Assembly (NCBI RefSeq): GCF_022829345.1
Contig: NZ_JAKSXV010000094.1
Coordinates: 27,446-91,445, forward strand
Source of the DNA: Methylobacterium sp. J-090
GTDB lineage: Bacteria; Pseudomonadota; Alphaproteobacteria; Rhizobiales; Beijerinckiaceae
Direction of reading: 5' to 3'
DNA: 64,000 nucleotides
The translations under genes and the position numbers were made by a program. Below, piece by piece: positions 52,044 to 61,598 of this stretch. Under the pieces are notes generated by a model that saw only the letters and a list, made by a program, of their open reading frames with translations, was not told the DNA's origin and did not search any database. Numbering within the stretch: position 1 is the first letter of the stretch; each line of letters begins with the position of its first letter.

Positions 52044-54710
52044 CTACTTCGCCGCCAACACCTCGGCCGGACGCTTGGCCATGAGGTCCGGCGGCACGGC
52101 GGCATCGCCCTCGGGGCGCTTCGGATCGGGCTGCTTCGGCGGGGGGCCGAGGAAGGCCGGAACCACGAAGAACGCCGCCACGAGGGTGAAGAACAGGGAC
52201 AGGGCGAGGAGCTTGCCCATGCTGGCGGTGCCGGGATGGCTCGACAGCACGAGGGAGCCGAAGGCCGTGCCGGTGGTCAGGGCGGAGAAGAAGATCGCCC
52301 GGGTCAGGCTGGAGGCCAGCATGTCGGCGACGCCCGCCCGCCAGGCGATGACGTAGTAGATGTGGAAGGCCACGCCCACCGCGAGCATGAGCGGCATGGC
52401 GATGATGTTGGCGAAGTTCAGCGGCATGCCGACGATATGCAGCGCCATCAGGGTCCACAGGGTCGCGAGCACCAGGGGTCCGAGCGTCATCGCCACGTCC
52501 CAGGGTTTGCGCAGGGCCACCGACAGGATGATGAAGATGAGCACCAGGGCGGTGAGCGCGGCCTGCACGAAGGCGCCGAGGATGGTGTAGCTCGACGAGG
52601 TGGTGGCGACCGGGGCACCCGTGGCGTGGGGTGCCACGGTCTGCACTTCCTTGGCGAAGCGGCGCAGGACGACGTTGTCGTTGGCGTCACCGCTCGGGTG
52701 GACCTCGATCCGCGAGCGCCCGTCCGCCGTGACCCACTCCGCCTTCAGCTTCGGCGGCAGGTTGTCCAGGGTGATCTTCTGCGGATTCAGCAGGCCGGCC
52801 AGACGGGTCAGCAGGGTCTTGAGGTCCGTGGTCACGGCGACGCCGGCGGCCTCGCGCATGGCGACGGGGGCCGTCGCGAGGGTATCGAGGGTGCCGGCCA
52901 GGGCGCCGGCGGTCTTGGCGGCCGGCGCGGTTCCGGTGAGCGTGCGCAGGGCGGCGGCCGTGTCCTTGATCGCCTTCACGGTGTCGGCGTCGGTGGGCGG
53001 TGGCGGCTTGCGTCCGGGATTGAGCGCCGGCCCGAGGAGCTGGGCCGTGTCGGCGATGATGGCGAGCTTCTGATCCTGATCCGGCGGCACGAAGGTATCG
53101 ATGTCGATGACCTTGGCCACGGAGGGCAGCTTGCGCAGCTTCTCGGCGATGGCCGGCGCCGCCTCGGGGGAGGGGGCGAGGACGTCGATGAGGTTCGGGC
53201 TCGTCTCCGGGTCCTTGATCAGGTCGAGATAGGTGGCGATCGATTCCACCTTCGGGCTGCGCAGGTGCATCGGGTTGGAATCGAACGGCAGCTTGAACAG
53301 GAGCGGGATGCCCGCCACCGTGACGAGGCCGACGGCGATGAGCACGGCCTTGCGGTGTTCGATGATCCAATGATCGACCCCCGCCATCCAGGTGGTCTCG
53401 ACGGCCTTGGCCTCGGTCTTCGGCTTGAACACGGCGATGAGCGCCGGCAGCAGGGTGAGCGAGAACAGGTAGGCGACGATCATGCCGACGCCGGCGATGA
53501 GGCCGAGTTCGGACACACCCCGGAAGGCCGTGGGCAGGAAGGCGAAGAAGCCCGCGATCAGGGAGATGGCGGCGAGCGTCAGGGACCAGCCGACACCGCG
53601 CGCGGCGGCTTTGAGCGCCGAGGGCAGGTCGGGCTGCTCGAATCGGTCGGCCCGGTAACGAACGGCGAACTGAATGCCGAAATCGATGCCAAGTCCCACG
53701 AACAGGGCGGCGAAGGCCACGGAAATCGGGTTCAGCTCGCCCACCATCAGCAGGCCGAGGGCCGCCGTGACGATGAGGCCGGCGAAGGTGGTGATGAGAA
53801 CCGCGCCGACCAGGGATGCGGAGCGCAGGGCGAGCCACACGAACAGCACGATGGCGCCGGTGGTGACGCTGTAGTTGACGAACGCGTCCTCGGCGAGCGT
53901 CGCGAACTCGTCGTCGGCCACGGCCACGGGGCCGGTCAGGCGCATGCGGGCGCCCCCGCCGACATGATACTCGCCGTTGTTGATCTTCAGGTCGGCGGCA
54001 ATCTTGCGCACCACCGCCGTCGCCGTGGCGCCGGGCTGGAGGGCGTTGTAGTCCAGCACCGGCTGGATCATCACGAACTTGCGCAGATCCGTGCTCTGGA
54101 GCTTGCCGTTGGAGAGCAGCGTCTGCCACGACAGGCGGGCCGGCTGGCCGGCCAGCACCGTGCGCAGGGTCTCGTCGATCTGGCCCATCGGCCGGTCGAG
54201 GTCCTCGATCTTGGCGTCTCCGCTCTTGACGCCCTTGGCGCCGAGGCTGAGCACCCGCATGACCCCACGCAGGGACGGATCGGCGGCGAGCGGCCCGAGG
54301 AGCCCCTGCTGCTGCACGAGTTGCTCGGTGGTCTTGGTCAGCTCCTCCTGCGACATCAGCAGGAAGCCGTTCTTTTCGTAGAACGGACCGCCATCCGGAC
54401 GGTAGACGGATTCGATGGTGTCCTTGCGCGCGGCCAGGGCCTTGGCGAGATTGGCCGCCGCCTCCTCGGCCTCCTCCGGCGTCTTGCCGTCGATGACCGC
54501 CACGAGGGTCCCGGTCCGCTGCGGGAACGCCTTCTCGTAGGCGATCTCGTCCTGGCGCCAGGGCACGTCCTTGTCGATCAGCCGTTCCACATCGGTGTTG
54601 ATGCGGAACAGGTGGGCGGCCATGCCGGCGCTCGCGACGGTGGCGAGGGCGACCAGGGCTATGACCAGCCAGCGGCGCTGGACGGAAAACGCGACGAGCC
54701 GTTCGATCAC
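52044..54710 (-). CDS. hpnN: Hopanoid exporter HpnN (RND/MMPL family)
   Basis: An 888-residue inner-membrane RND transporter that moves hopanoids to the outer membrane. It has the two-repeat RND layout: helix 1 at about 14-34, a large periplasmic loop, then five helices near residues 280-420, a second loop, and a second bundle near 720-860. Characteristic motifs are GLGIDFGIQFAVRYRADR and MPLMLAVGVAFHIYYV. It is divergent from hpnH across about 700 bases. Confidence 0.94.
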   Translation of the reverse strand: MIERLVAFSVQRRWLVIALVALATVASAGMAAHLFRINTDVERLIDKDVPWRQDEIAYEKAFPQRTGTLVAVIDGKTPEEAEEAAANLAKALAARKDTIESVYRPDGGPFYEKNGFLLMSQEELTKTTEQLVQQQGLLGPLAADPSLRGVMRVLSLGAKGVKSGDAKIEDLDRPMGQIDETLRTVLAGQPARLSWQTLLSNGKLQSTDLRKFVMIQPVLDYNALQPGATATAVVRKIAADLKINNGEYHVGGGARMRLTGPVAVADDEFATLAEDAFVNYSVTTGAIVLFVWLALRSASLVGAVLITTFAGLIVTAALGLLMVGELNPISVAFAALFVGLGIDFGIQFAVRYRADRFEQPDLPSALKAAARGVGWSLTLAAISLIAGFFAFLPTAFRGVSELGLIAGVGMIVAYLFSLTLLPALIAVFKPKTEAKAVETTWMAGVDHWIIEHRKAVLIAVGLVTVAGIPLLFKLPFDSNPMHLRSPKVESIATYLDLIKDPETSPNLIDVLAPSPEAAPAIAEKLRKLPSVAKVIDIDTFVPPDQDQKLAIIADTAQLLGPALNPGRKPPPPTDADTVKAIKDTAAALRTLTGTAPAAKTAGALAGTLDTLATAPVAMREAAGVAVTTDLKTLLTRLAGLLNPQKITLDNLPPKLKAEWVTADGRSRIEVHPSGDANDNVVLRRFAKEVQTVAPHATGAPVATTSSSYTILGAFVQAALTALVLIFIILSVALRKPWDVAMTLGPLVLATLWTLMALHIVGMPLNFANIIAMPLMLAVGVAFHIYYVIAWRAGVADMLASSLTRAIFFSALTTGTAFGSLVLSSHPGTASMGKLLALSLFFTLVAAFFVVPAFLGPPPKQPDPKRPEGDAAVPPDLMAKRPAEVLAAK

Positions 54711-55411
54711 GGGTATCCTGCCTGCTTGTGCGATGCGGTCCGGCCGAACCCGGCTCTGTCAGAAGCCGCCGACCCGTCGGCCGGCACGTGCGGATCGCGT
54801 GGTTTCCAACGGACGGCTGTCACCTGTCGGCACGATCCACGAGTGCGAAGCCTCCGGCGGCGAATCCAGACCCGTCCCGTATGCACGAGCAAACGAGCAG
54901 GCGCGGCGATCCGATCTTCTCGTCTGGCTCAGTAAGGGTCCCGCGTCCGGAATGCAACGCGCGGCGATTCTTTGTCCCCGCGCTCCTCACAGCGGTGTGT
55001 TTTCACACTTGGAGGCGGTTGCGATCGGCGCAAGGTGCGGACACGCGAGAAGGTTCGGACACGCGCCGGACATTCAACGGCTGGCTAGGAAAAGATCACC
55101 GGCTTCTTTCGATCGATCGCCTCACAAAACTCACGATCGCGGGTCTTCTCTCCCGCGACCGCACTGCAGCGGGCGTTTCGGCCAGAACCGCTCCGCCGTA
55201 CCCAGCGAGCCGCCTTCTTTCGACGAACCGATGTGAGAGACCCACCGCGTATCCGGGCCTGTGGCGGGATTATCCCAGGGCCCTGGAAACACGCACGAGC
55301 CCGGGTGGTTTCGCGCCGTTTCAGATTGGTTCCAACCTAGGTCGCTGGAATTCCGCTTTTTTTCACGCTAAGCAGCCCGATACGTCGGGGCCAGCAACAA
55401 GGAGCCACGTC
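54711..55411. other. 701-base divergent intergenic region between hpnN and hpnH
   Basis: No gene is supported; an open frame continuing upstream of hpnH lacks homology. It contains a direct repeat CGGACACGCG (55038-55047 and 55056-55065) and a 7-bp hairpin TCGCGGG/CCCGCGA (55137-55158). A run of seven T lies near 55364, upstream of the hpnH start. The length suggests control of two divergent hopanoid genes, possibly with a long leader for hpnH. Confidence 0.6.
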
Positions 55412-56575
55412 TTGGGTATTCCCCTCCGGTACGTCGCGAAGATTGGCGGCTACATCCTGAAACAGCACCTCACCGGTCGCAAGCGCTACCCGCTCGTGAT
55501 GATGATGGAGCCGCTGTTCCGCTGCAATCTCGCCTGCGCCGGTTGCGGCAAGATCGACTACCCGGACGAGATTCTCAACAAGCGTCTCCCCGTGGCCGAC
55601 GCCCTCGAATCCGTGCGCGAGTGCGGCGCCCCCATGGTGGTGATCGCCGGCGGCGAGCCGCTGCTGCACAAGGATCTGCCGCAGATCGTCGAGGGCATCA
55701 TCGCGCAGAAGAAGTTCGCGATCGTGTGCACGAACGCGCTCCTGCTCGAGAAGAAGATCAAGGAGTACAAGCCGAGCCCGTACTTCACCTGGTCGATCCA
55801 CCTCGATGGCGACAAGGAGATGCACGACCAGTCGGTGTGCCAGCGCGGCGTCTACGACAAGGCCGTGGCCGCCATCGCCAAGGCGAAGGAGATGGGCTTC
55901 CGCGTCACCATCAACTGCACCTTCTTCAACAATTCCTCCGCCGACAAGATCGCCGACTTCTTCGACACCGTGACGAAGCTTGGCATCGACGGCATCACCG
56001 TCTCGCCGGGCTACGCCTACGAGCGCGCGCCCGACCAGCAGCACTTCCTCAACCGCAAGGCAACGAAGGACCTGTTCCGCGGCGTGTTCCGCCATGGCAA
56101 GGAGAAGGGCCGTCAGAACTGGACCTTCCAGCAGTCGGGTCTGTTCCTCGACTTCCTGGCCGGCAATCAGACCTACCACTGCACCCCGTGGGGCAACCCC
56201 ACGCGGACGGTGTTCGGTTGGCAGAAGCCCTGCTACCTCCTGGGTGAAGGCTACGCCGCCACCTTCAAGGAGCTGATGGAGGAGACCGACTGGGATTCCT
56301 ACGGCACCGGCAACTACGAGAAGTGCGCCGACTGCATGGTCCATTCGGGCTACGAGGCATCCTCCGTGGTCGATTCCGTGAAGAAGCCCTGGAAGCCGCT
56401 GATCCACGCCATCCGGGGGATCAAGACCGAGGGCGAGATGGCCCCCGAGGTCAGCCTCGAGAACCAGCGCCCGGCCGAGTTCGTGTTCTCGCGCAACGTC
56501 GCCCAGAAGCTGTCCGAGATCAAAGCCTCCGGCGTCGACACCAAGCGCGAAGCCCGCAACCGCACGGCGGCCTGA
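55412..56575 (+). CDS. hpnH: Hopanoid radical SAM enzyme HpnH (adenosylhopane synthase)
   Basis: A 387-residue radical SAM protein that joins the adenosyl group to the hopene skeleton, the first side-chain step. The cluster motif FRCNLACAGCGK gives Cys38, Cys42 and Cys45. A C-terminal SPASM-like region holds CTPWGNPTRTVFGWQKPCYL and ekCADCMVHSGYE. TTG 55412 (protein MGIPLRYVAKIGGYIL) is chosen because it starts exactly at the family N-terminus and GGAG lies seven bases upstream. An in-frame extension to 54728 is rejected. A strong terminator follows. Confidence 0.93.
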   Translation: MGIPLRYVAKIGGYILKQHLTGRKRYPLVMMMEPLFRCNLACAGCGKIDYPDEILNKRLPVADALESVRECGAPMVVIAGGEPLLHKDLPQIVEGIIAQKKFAIVCTNALLLEKKIKEYKPSPYFTWSIHLDGDKEMHDQSVCQRGVYDKAVAAIAKAKEMGFRVTINCTFFNNSSADKIADFFDTVTKLGIDGITVSPGYAYERAPDQQHFLNRKATKDLFRGVFRHGKEKGRQNWTFQQSGLFLDFLAGNQTYHCTPWGNPTRTVFGWQKPCYLLGEGYAATFKELMEETDWDSYGTGNYEKCADCMVHSGYEASSVVDSVKKPWKPLIHAIRGIKTEGEMAPEVSLENQRPAEFVFSRNVAQKLSEIKASGVDTKREARNRTAA

Positions 56576-56623
56576 GCCACTTCGGCGCCGGAAAAGTCCG
56601 GCGCTGCACGACTCCGAACGAAA

Positions 56624-56657
56624 AGCCCCGCGACACCTTCGTGTCGCGGGGCTTTTT
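56624..56657 (+). terminator. Rho-independent terminator after hpnH
   Basis: AGCCCCGCGACAC (56624-56636) with GTGTCGCGGGGCT (56641-56653), loop CTTC, followed by TTTTG. An extra hairpin, GCGCCGGA/TCCGGCGC at 56585-56604, lies just after the stop codon. It also separates hpnH from the convergent hpnG. Confidence 0.88.
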
Positions 56658-56677
56658 GTTGTCCGGTCGTGGCGCCC

Positions 56678-57352
56678 CTACGGCACGCCGAGGCCGTGGC
56701 CGAGGAGGGGCCGGCACCGCGTCAGGGCCGCGAAGGCCCGCCCGGAATCGCGTGCGAGGTGTACGAGGGGGCCGATCTGGCGCGGATCGCGCAGGATCGC
56801 CGTGAGCACCGCGACGATGTCGGGCTCGCCGTTCGGTTTCAGCGCCTGCGCCGCGAAGGCTGGGATCGCCCTGTCGGCCGGATCGCACACCACGCGGATC
56901 GCCGCGAAGGGTAGGCCGTGCCGCGCCGCGAAGGCGGCGGCGACGTGGGATTCCATATCGACGATTGCTGCGCCCGTGCGGGCCTGGAGGCCGGCTTTGT
57001 CCACGACGGTGAGGATGGCGGTCTCGACACCCACGATGGCCGATCGGCGGAGGGAGCCGCCGAGGCTCGCGAGCCGGGCCATCAGGGCATCGGCGACGGC
57101 CGGGTCAGCCGGATAGCGCTGGTCTCCCGCCATGATCTCCGAGGCGACCACCACATCCCCGGGCGCGAGGTCAGGGGCGAGGCCGCCGGCGATGCCGATG
57201 CTCACCACCGCGCGGCAATCCGGCGGCCTGCGGGCCTCCAGCAGCGTGCGCAGGCGCTGCGGGTTGCCGCCCGCCCCGATGGCGACGACGCCCGGCCCGG
57301 CGGCGAGGCGCGCTTCCTTGGCGAGGCCGGTGACGGCGAGGACGGGGAGCAT
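56678..57352 (-). CDS. hpnG: Hopanoid-associated phosphorylase HpnG
   Basis: A 224-residue nucleoside-phosphorylase-like protein that removes adenine from adenosylhopane, giving a ribosylhopane for BHT synthesis. The fold is indicated by AVVSIGIAGGLAPDLAPGDVVVA, IVDMESHVAAAFAARHGLPFAAIRVVCD and the purine-binding Asp in VVCDPADRAIP. ATG 57352 is chosen (MLPVLAVTGLAKEARLAAG). It lies 56 bases after shc on the same strand. Confidence 0.92.
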   Translation of the reverse strand: MLPVLAVTGLAKEARLAAGPGVVAIGAGGNPQRLRTLLEARRPPDCRAVVSIGIAGGLAPDLAPGDVVVASEIMAGDQRYPADPAVADALMARLASLGGSLRRSAIVGVETAILTVVDKAGLQARTGAAIVDMESHVAAAFAARHGLPFAAIRVVCDPADRAIPAFAAQALKPNGEPDIVAVLTAILRDPRQIGPLVHLARDSGRAFAALTRCRPLLGHGLGVP

Positions 57353-57408
57353 CGGAGTTCCAGAAACCAAGCCAGCCCTCCCCGGATCGGGAAGGGCCGA
57401 AGACGCCC

Positions 57409-59442
57409 CTACATCCCGAACGCGACGGTCCGGGTGTTGGACTGCTTCAGGTTGCGGAACCGCGCCATGGCCCAGAGGGGGAAGAACTTCGGGTAGCCGT
57501 GGTAACGCAGGTAGAACACCCGCGGGAAGCCGGTGGCGGTGTAGCGCTCCTCGGACCAGAAGCCGTCCACGCCCTGCGTCCGGGTGAGGTAGTTGATGCC
57601 GCGGACCACGGCCGGATCGTCGGCCTCGCCCGCCGCCATGAGGGCCAGCAGCGCCCACGCCGTCTGGGACGCGGTGGAGTAGCCCGGCTCGAAGGCCGGG
57701 TCGATCTTGTAGGACGAGGCGTCCTCGCCCCAGCCGCCATCCGGGTTCTGGATGCGGATGAGCCAGGCCACGGCCTTACGGATCTCAGGAGAGGCCGGAT
57801 CGACGTTGGCGGCATTGAGCGCGCACAGCACCGACCAGGTGCCGTAGATGAAGTTCATGCCCCAGCGGCCGTACCACGAGCCGTCCTCCTCCTGATCGGC
57901 GAGGAGGTAGGCGACACCGCGATCGAGCGCCTTCGAGCTGTCGCGGGTCTCGCCGAGCTGGGCCAGCATGGACACGACGCGCGCCGTCACGTCGGCGGTG
58001 GGCGGGTCGAGCAGCGCACCGTGATCCGAGAAGGGGATGTGGTTGAGGTAATGGTGGTTGTTGTCGGCGTCGAACGCTGCCCAGCCGCCATCGCTCGATT
58101 GCAGGCCCTCGACCCATTCGCGGGCGCGGGCAATGGCGTTGGCGTAATCGGGCACGTCGGCCACCAGCCCGTGCTGGCGGGTGGCCCGGTCCATGGCCAT
58201 CACCACCACGGCGGTGTCGTCGAGGTCGGGGAAGTGCGGGTTGGCGTACTGGAACGCCCAGCCGCCGGGGCGCACGTTCGGGCGTCCCGCCGCCCAATCC
58301 CCCTTGATGTCGAGGACCTGGAGGGGCTTCAGCCAGTCGAGGCCGCGCCGGGCCTGCCGCTCGGCCTCCGGACCGCCGGCCTCGAGCAGAGCGTGGCCGG
58401 CCAGCGCCGTATCCCAGACGGGAGACAGGCAGGGCTGCACGTAGGCCTCGTGCTCCTTGATCACCACGAGCTTCTCGATGGCCTCGCAGGCGATCATCAC
58501 CTGCGGATGGTCCTGGGAATAGCCGAGCACGTCGTACATGAGCACGGTGTTGACCATGGCCGGGAAGATGGCGCCGAGACCATCCTCGCCGTTGAGGCGC
58601 TCGCTGACCCAGGCCTCGGCCTTGTCGATGGCCCGCTGGCGGCGCTTCTTCGGGAAATGGTCCTGCGTCACCTGCAACACCCGGTCGATGGCTCCGAAGA
58701 TCGGGGTCCACGGCCAGGTCGCGTGCGGGCTGCCGGGCCAGTGCCGGACATGCTCGGGCGGGGTGACGAACAGTTCGGGCACGCCGAGGCCGCGCGGGTT
58801 CTTCGCGAGCGGCTTCTTGGCCTGGAGCACCAGCAGGGGCACGATCACGCAGCGCGCCCAATAGGACACCTTGTCGAGGTGGAACGGGAACCACTTCGGC
58901 AGGTGCATGATCTCCACGGGCATCACCGGCACGGCGCGCCACGGCACCTGCCCGAACAGGGCCAGCAGGAAGCGGGTGAAGACGTTGGAGTTGGCGGCAC
59001 CGCCGCGCGACAGGATCGCCTCGCGGGCCCGGCGCATGTGCGGCGCCTCGACGGAATCACCGGCGAACTTGAGGGCGTAGTAGGCCTTCACGCTGGCGCT
59101 CATGTCGAACGGTCCGTCATGGACCAGGGACCAGCCGCCGTGCTTGCCCTGCGTCCGACGCAGATAGTTGCCGATCTTGGCCTCCAGGCCCGGCGCGATC
59201 TCGGTCGCGCGGAACTGGTGGAACATGATGTATTCGGACGGGATCGTCGCGTCGGCCTCGAGCTCGAAGCACAGGTGCCCGTCGGCGTGGGAGAGGGCCG
59301 TGAGGGCCTGCGTCGCGCGCGTGATGCCGCGCTCCACGTCCTCGATGGAGATCTCCTGCGTCTTGGGGCGCTGCAGCGCCTCGACCTTCTTGAATGCCTC
59401 TCGCATCGTCCTCGCCTCACCGGCCGTCAAAGCCGCCGCCAT
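57409..59442 (-). CDS. shc: Squalene-hopene cyclase
   Basis: A 677-residue membrane-associated cyclase forming hopene and hopanol from squalene. The protonating DxDD motif is Asp406-Leu407-Asp408-Asp409 in FPDLDDTAVVVMA. Several QW motifs are present (QSSDGGWAAFDADN, QNPDGGWGEDASSY, TRTQGVDGFWSEERYTATGFP). It lies between hpnE (three-base gap) and hpnG. The start at 59442 is preferred, though an internal Met at 59406 is possible. Confidence 0.97.
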   Translation of the reverse strand: MAAALTAGEARTMREAFKKVEALQRPKTQEISIEDVERGITRATQALTALSHADGHLCFELEADATIPSEYIMFHQFRATEIAPGLEAKIGNYLRRTQGKHGGWSLVHDGPFDMSASVKAYYALKFAGDSVEAPHMRRAREAILSRGGAANSNVFTRFLLALFGQVPWRAVPVMPVEIMHLPKWFPFHLDKVSYWARCVIVPLLVLQAKKPLAKNPRGLGVPELFVTPPEHVRHWPGSPHATWPWTPIFGAIDRVLQVTQDHFPKKRRQRAIDKAEAWVSERLNGEDGLGAIFPAMVNTVLMYDVLGYSQDHPQVMIACEAIEKLVVIKEHEAYVQPCLSPVWDTALAGHALLEAGGPEAERQARRGLDWLKPLQVLDIKGDWAAGRPNVRPGGWAFQYANPHFPDLDDTAVVVMAMDRATRQHGLVADVPDYANAIARAREWVEGLQSSDGGWAAFDADNNHHYLNHIPFSDHGALLDPPTADVTARVVSMLAQLGETRDSSKALDRGVAYLLADQEEDGSWYGRWGMNFIYGTWSVLCALNAANVDPASPEIRKAVAWLIRIQNPDGGWGEDASSYKIDPAFEPGYSTASQTAWALLALMAAGEADDPAVVRGINYLTRTQGVDGFWSEERYTATGFPRVFYLRYHGYPKFFPLWAMARFRNLKQSNTRTVAFGM

Positions 59443-59445
59443 ACC

Positions 59446-60750
59446 TCAGGCCGCGCCGCGCGCGCGTGCCTGTGCGCACCCGCCCGTGGGGCGTGCGAGT
59501 GCGTGCGCGGCGGTCGTTCCCGACCGGATCGCGCCCTCGATCGTCGATGGCAGGCCGGTCGCGGTCCAATCGCCTGCCAGGACGCAATTGCGGTGGGCCG
59601 TCTCGGCGCCGGAACGGCGCGCGGCCTCGGCGGGCGTCGCCGCGAAGGTCGCCCGCTTCTCCTTGACGATCTGCCAGCTTGGCAGTTCTGGCGCAAGTCC
59701 GCACAAAGTCGAGACCTCGGCCCAGATCTGTCGTCCCAAGTCTTCCCGTGGCACGTCGAGGAGCCGATCGGCGCCGCTGATGGTCACGGACAGACGATCC
59801 GGATAGGCGAACAGCCACTCCGTCAGTCCATTCACCACGCCGAGCAGTAACGGGGCGTTCGCCGGCGGAACCACAGCGAAATGCGCATTGACGATGGAGC
59901 GATAGGCCTGCGGCGCGGCGAGACCCGGAATCAGGTCGGCCGCCACCCAGGGCGGCAGGGCCAGGACCACGGAATCATCGGCCCCGAGGGCGATGGACTC
60001 GTCACTGAACACGAGTTCGGTGACGAGGCCCTCACCGAACGTCAGACTGCGCAGACGATGCCCGAAACGCAATTCCGCGCCGCGCCGTGTCAGAAAGGCA
60101 ACGGCCGGATCGACGAAGGCCGCCGAGAGGCCGGCCACGGCGACGAGGGGGCGACTCGCCGCGCCGCCAGCGCCGAGGGTCTCGCGCAGGATCGTGGCGG
60201 CGAGGCCGACGTCGCTCTCCTTCGGCTCGGTGTTGAGGGCTGCGATGAGAACCGGATGCCAGAGGCGGTCGTAGAGCAGGCCCTCGCAGGCCATGGCCTC
60301 GCCGATGGTGCCGCCCTGGCCCGGCGCCTTGCCGGCGGCCGCCCTGAGGATGCCGAGGGGCGCGAGGTAGTCGGACGCTTTCGTGCCCGGCACCCGGCGC
60401 GAGGCCTGCAGCACCCACCACGGAATCCGTCCGGCATTGGGGCGCAGGGTCCAGCGCTCGCCGGTCTTCAGGTCGGCGAAGGGAAATTCGGCTTGCCGCG
60501 GGCCGGACAGGGCGTCGGCCGGGGCGCCGATGGTCTTCATGAAGCCCAGTGCCGAGGTGTTGCCCGACAGGAGCAGGTGATTGCCGTTGTCGATGGTGAG
60601 GCCGAGGGTCGGGTCGTAGTACGAGCGGCAGCGCCCGCCCGCCTGCTTGGCCGCCTCGTGCACGATCACGTGCCAGCCGGCCTCCACGAGGGAGACGGCG
60701 GCCGAGAGCCCGGCGAGCCCCGCGCCGACGACGTGGACGGTGCCGGCCAT
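59446..60750 (-). CDS. hpnE: Hydroxysqualene reductase/desaturase-like HpnE
   Basis: A 434-residue FAD-dependent enzyme that reduces hydroxysqualene to squalene in the HpnCDE pathway. The FAD-binding start is VHVVGAGLAGLSAAVSLVEAG, with VIVHEAAKQAGGRCRSYYD. The C-terminal GDWTATGLPSTIEGAIRSG closes the FAD site. ATG 60750 overlaps the hpnD stop by one base, and the stop is three bases from shc, so the genes form a tight operon. Confidence 0.94.
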   Translation of the reverse strand: MAGTVHVVGAGLAGLSAAVSLVEAGWHVIVHEAAKQAGGRCRSYYDPTLGLTIDNGNHLLLSGNTSALGFMKTIGAPADALSGPRQAEFPFADLKTGERWTLRPNAGRIPWWVLQASRRVPGTKASDYLAPLGILRAAAGKAPGQGGTIGEAMACEGLLYDRLWHPVLIAALNTEPKESDVGLAATILRETLGAGGAASRPLVAVAGLSAAFVDPAVAFLTRRGAELRFGHRLRSLTFGEGLVTELVFSDESIALGADDSVVLALPPWVAADLIPGLAAPQAYRSIVNAHFAVVPPANAPLLLGVVNGLTEWLFAYPDRLSVTISGADRLLDVPREDLGRQIWAEVSTLCGLAPELPSWQIVKEKRATFAATPAEAARRSGAETAHRNCVLAGDWTATGLPSTIEGAIRSGTTAAHALARPTGGCAQARARGAA

Positions 60751-61598
60751 CAGACGATTCCGTGCTTGAGCGCGACGGCGATGAGGGCGGCCTTGCCAGG
60801 CTTCACCCGGGCGCGGGGCTTGGCCCAGCCGCGCGCCAGCACGGCGTCGAGGTAGAGCCGATAAGCGGCAGCCATCAGGCGGGGCGCCTTGGTGACCTTG
60901 CGCGGGCAGCGGGCGATGATCGCCCAGGTCTGGCGGTAATGCTCCTTCGCTTCTTCCGCGAGGGCGGCACAGACTTCGCCGATGCGGGGATGGTCGATGG
61001 CCGCCCGCGGCGTCGGATCGGTCAGGCCGATGGCGAACAGCTTCTCGCGGGGGAGGTAGAGGCGGCCGCGCTCGGCATCCTCGTCGATGTCGCGCAGGAT
61101 ATTGGTGAGCTGGAGCGCGCGGCCCTCGTGATGGGCGAGGGCGATGCCCTCGGCCTCGGCGACGCCGAAGATGCGCACGGACAGGCGGCCGACGGCGCTG
61201 GCGACCCGGTCGCAGTAGAGGTCGAGGGTGACCTCGTCGGGGGCGACGATATCCTCGAACGCGTCCATGGCCATGCCGTCGATGACCGCGTGGAAATCCG
61301 CGCGCAGGAGGCCGTAGCGCCGGACCGGCACCACGAGGTCCTGCACCCGGGGCACGGGCCGGCCGGCATAGAGGGCGTCGATGTCGGCGCCCCAGCGCTG
61401 GAGTTCGGCCTTGCGGATCTCGGCGGGGCCGCCGTCGTCGGCGACGTCGTCCACGGCGCGGCAGAACGCGTAGACGGCGTACATGGCCTCGCGCCGGTCC
61501 TTCGGCAGGACTCGCATGGCCGTGTAGAACGACGAGGATTTTGCGGGCAGGGCCTCGGCGGGCGCAGATTCGGGCATGGGCGTGGCGGTGGCGCTCAT
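60750..61598 (-). CDS. hpnD: Presqualene diphosphate synthase HpnD
   Basis: A 282-residue squalene/phytoene-synthase family enzyme condensing two FPP to presqualene diphosphate. The first Asp-rich motif is AVDDVADD (Asp50, Asp51, Asp54, Asp55). The second region is LTNILRDIDEDAERGRLYLP. It is the second of the three hpnCDE genes for squalene and overlaps hpnC by four bases (ATGA). Confidence 0.95.
   Translation of the reverse strand: MSATATPMPESAPAEALPAKSSSFYTAMRVLPKDRREAMYAVYAFCRAVDDVADDGGPAEIRKAELQRWGADIDALYAGRPVPRVQDLVVPVRRYGLLRADFHAVIDGMAMDAFEDIVAPDEVTLDLYCDRVASAVGRLSVRIFGVAEAEGIALAHHEGRALQLTNILRDIDEDAERGRLYLPREKLFAIGLTDPTPRAAIDHPRIGEVCAALAEEAKEHYRQTWAIIARCPRKVTKAPRLMAAAYRLYLDAVLARGWAKPRARVKPGKAALIAVALKHGIV

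Noticed and set aside
52236..54935. 899-codon plus-strand open frame
   Set aside because: It is antisense to hpnN, and its Gly/Arg/His/Glu-rich composition is what GC-rich DNA gives in the opposite strand.
54728..55411. N-terminal extension of HpnH by about 228 codons
   Set aside because: No homology, and the HpnH family N-terminus starts exactly at TTG 55412 with a ribosome site.
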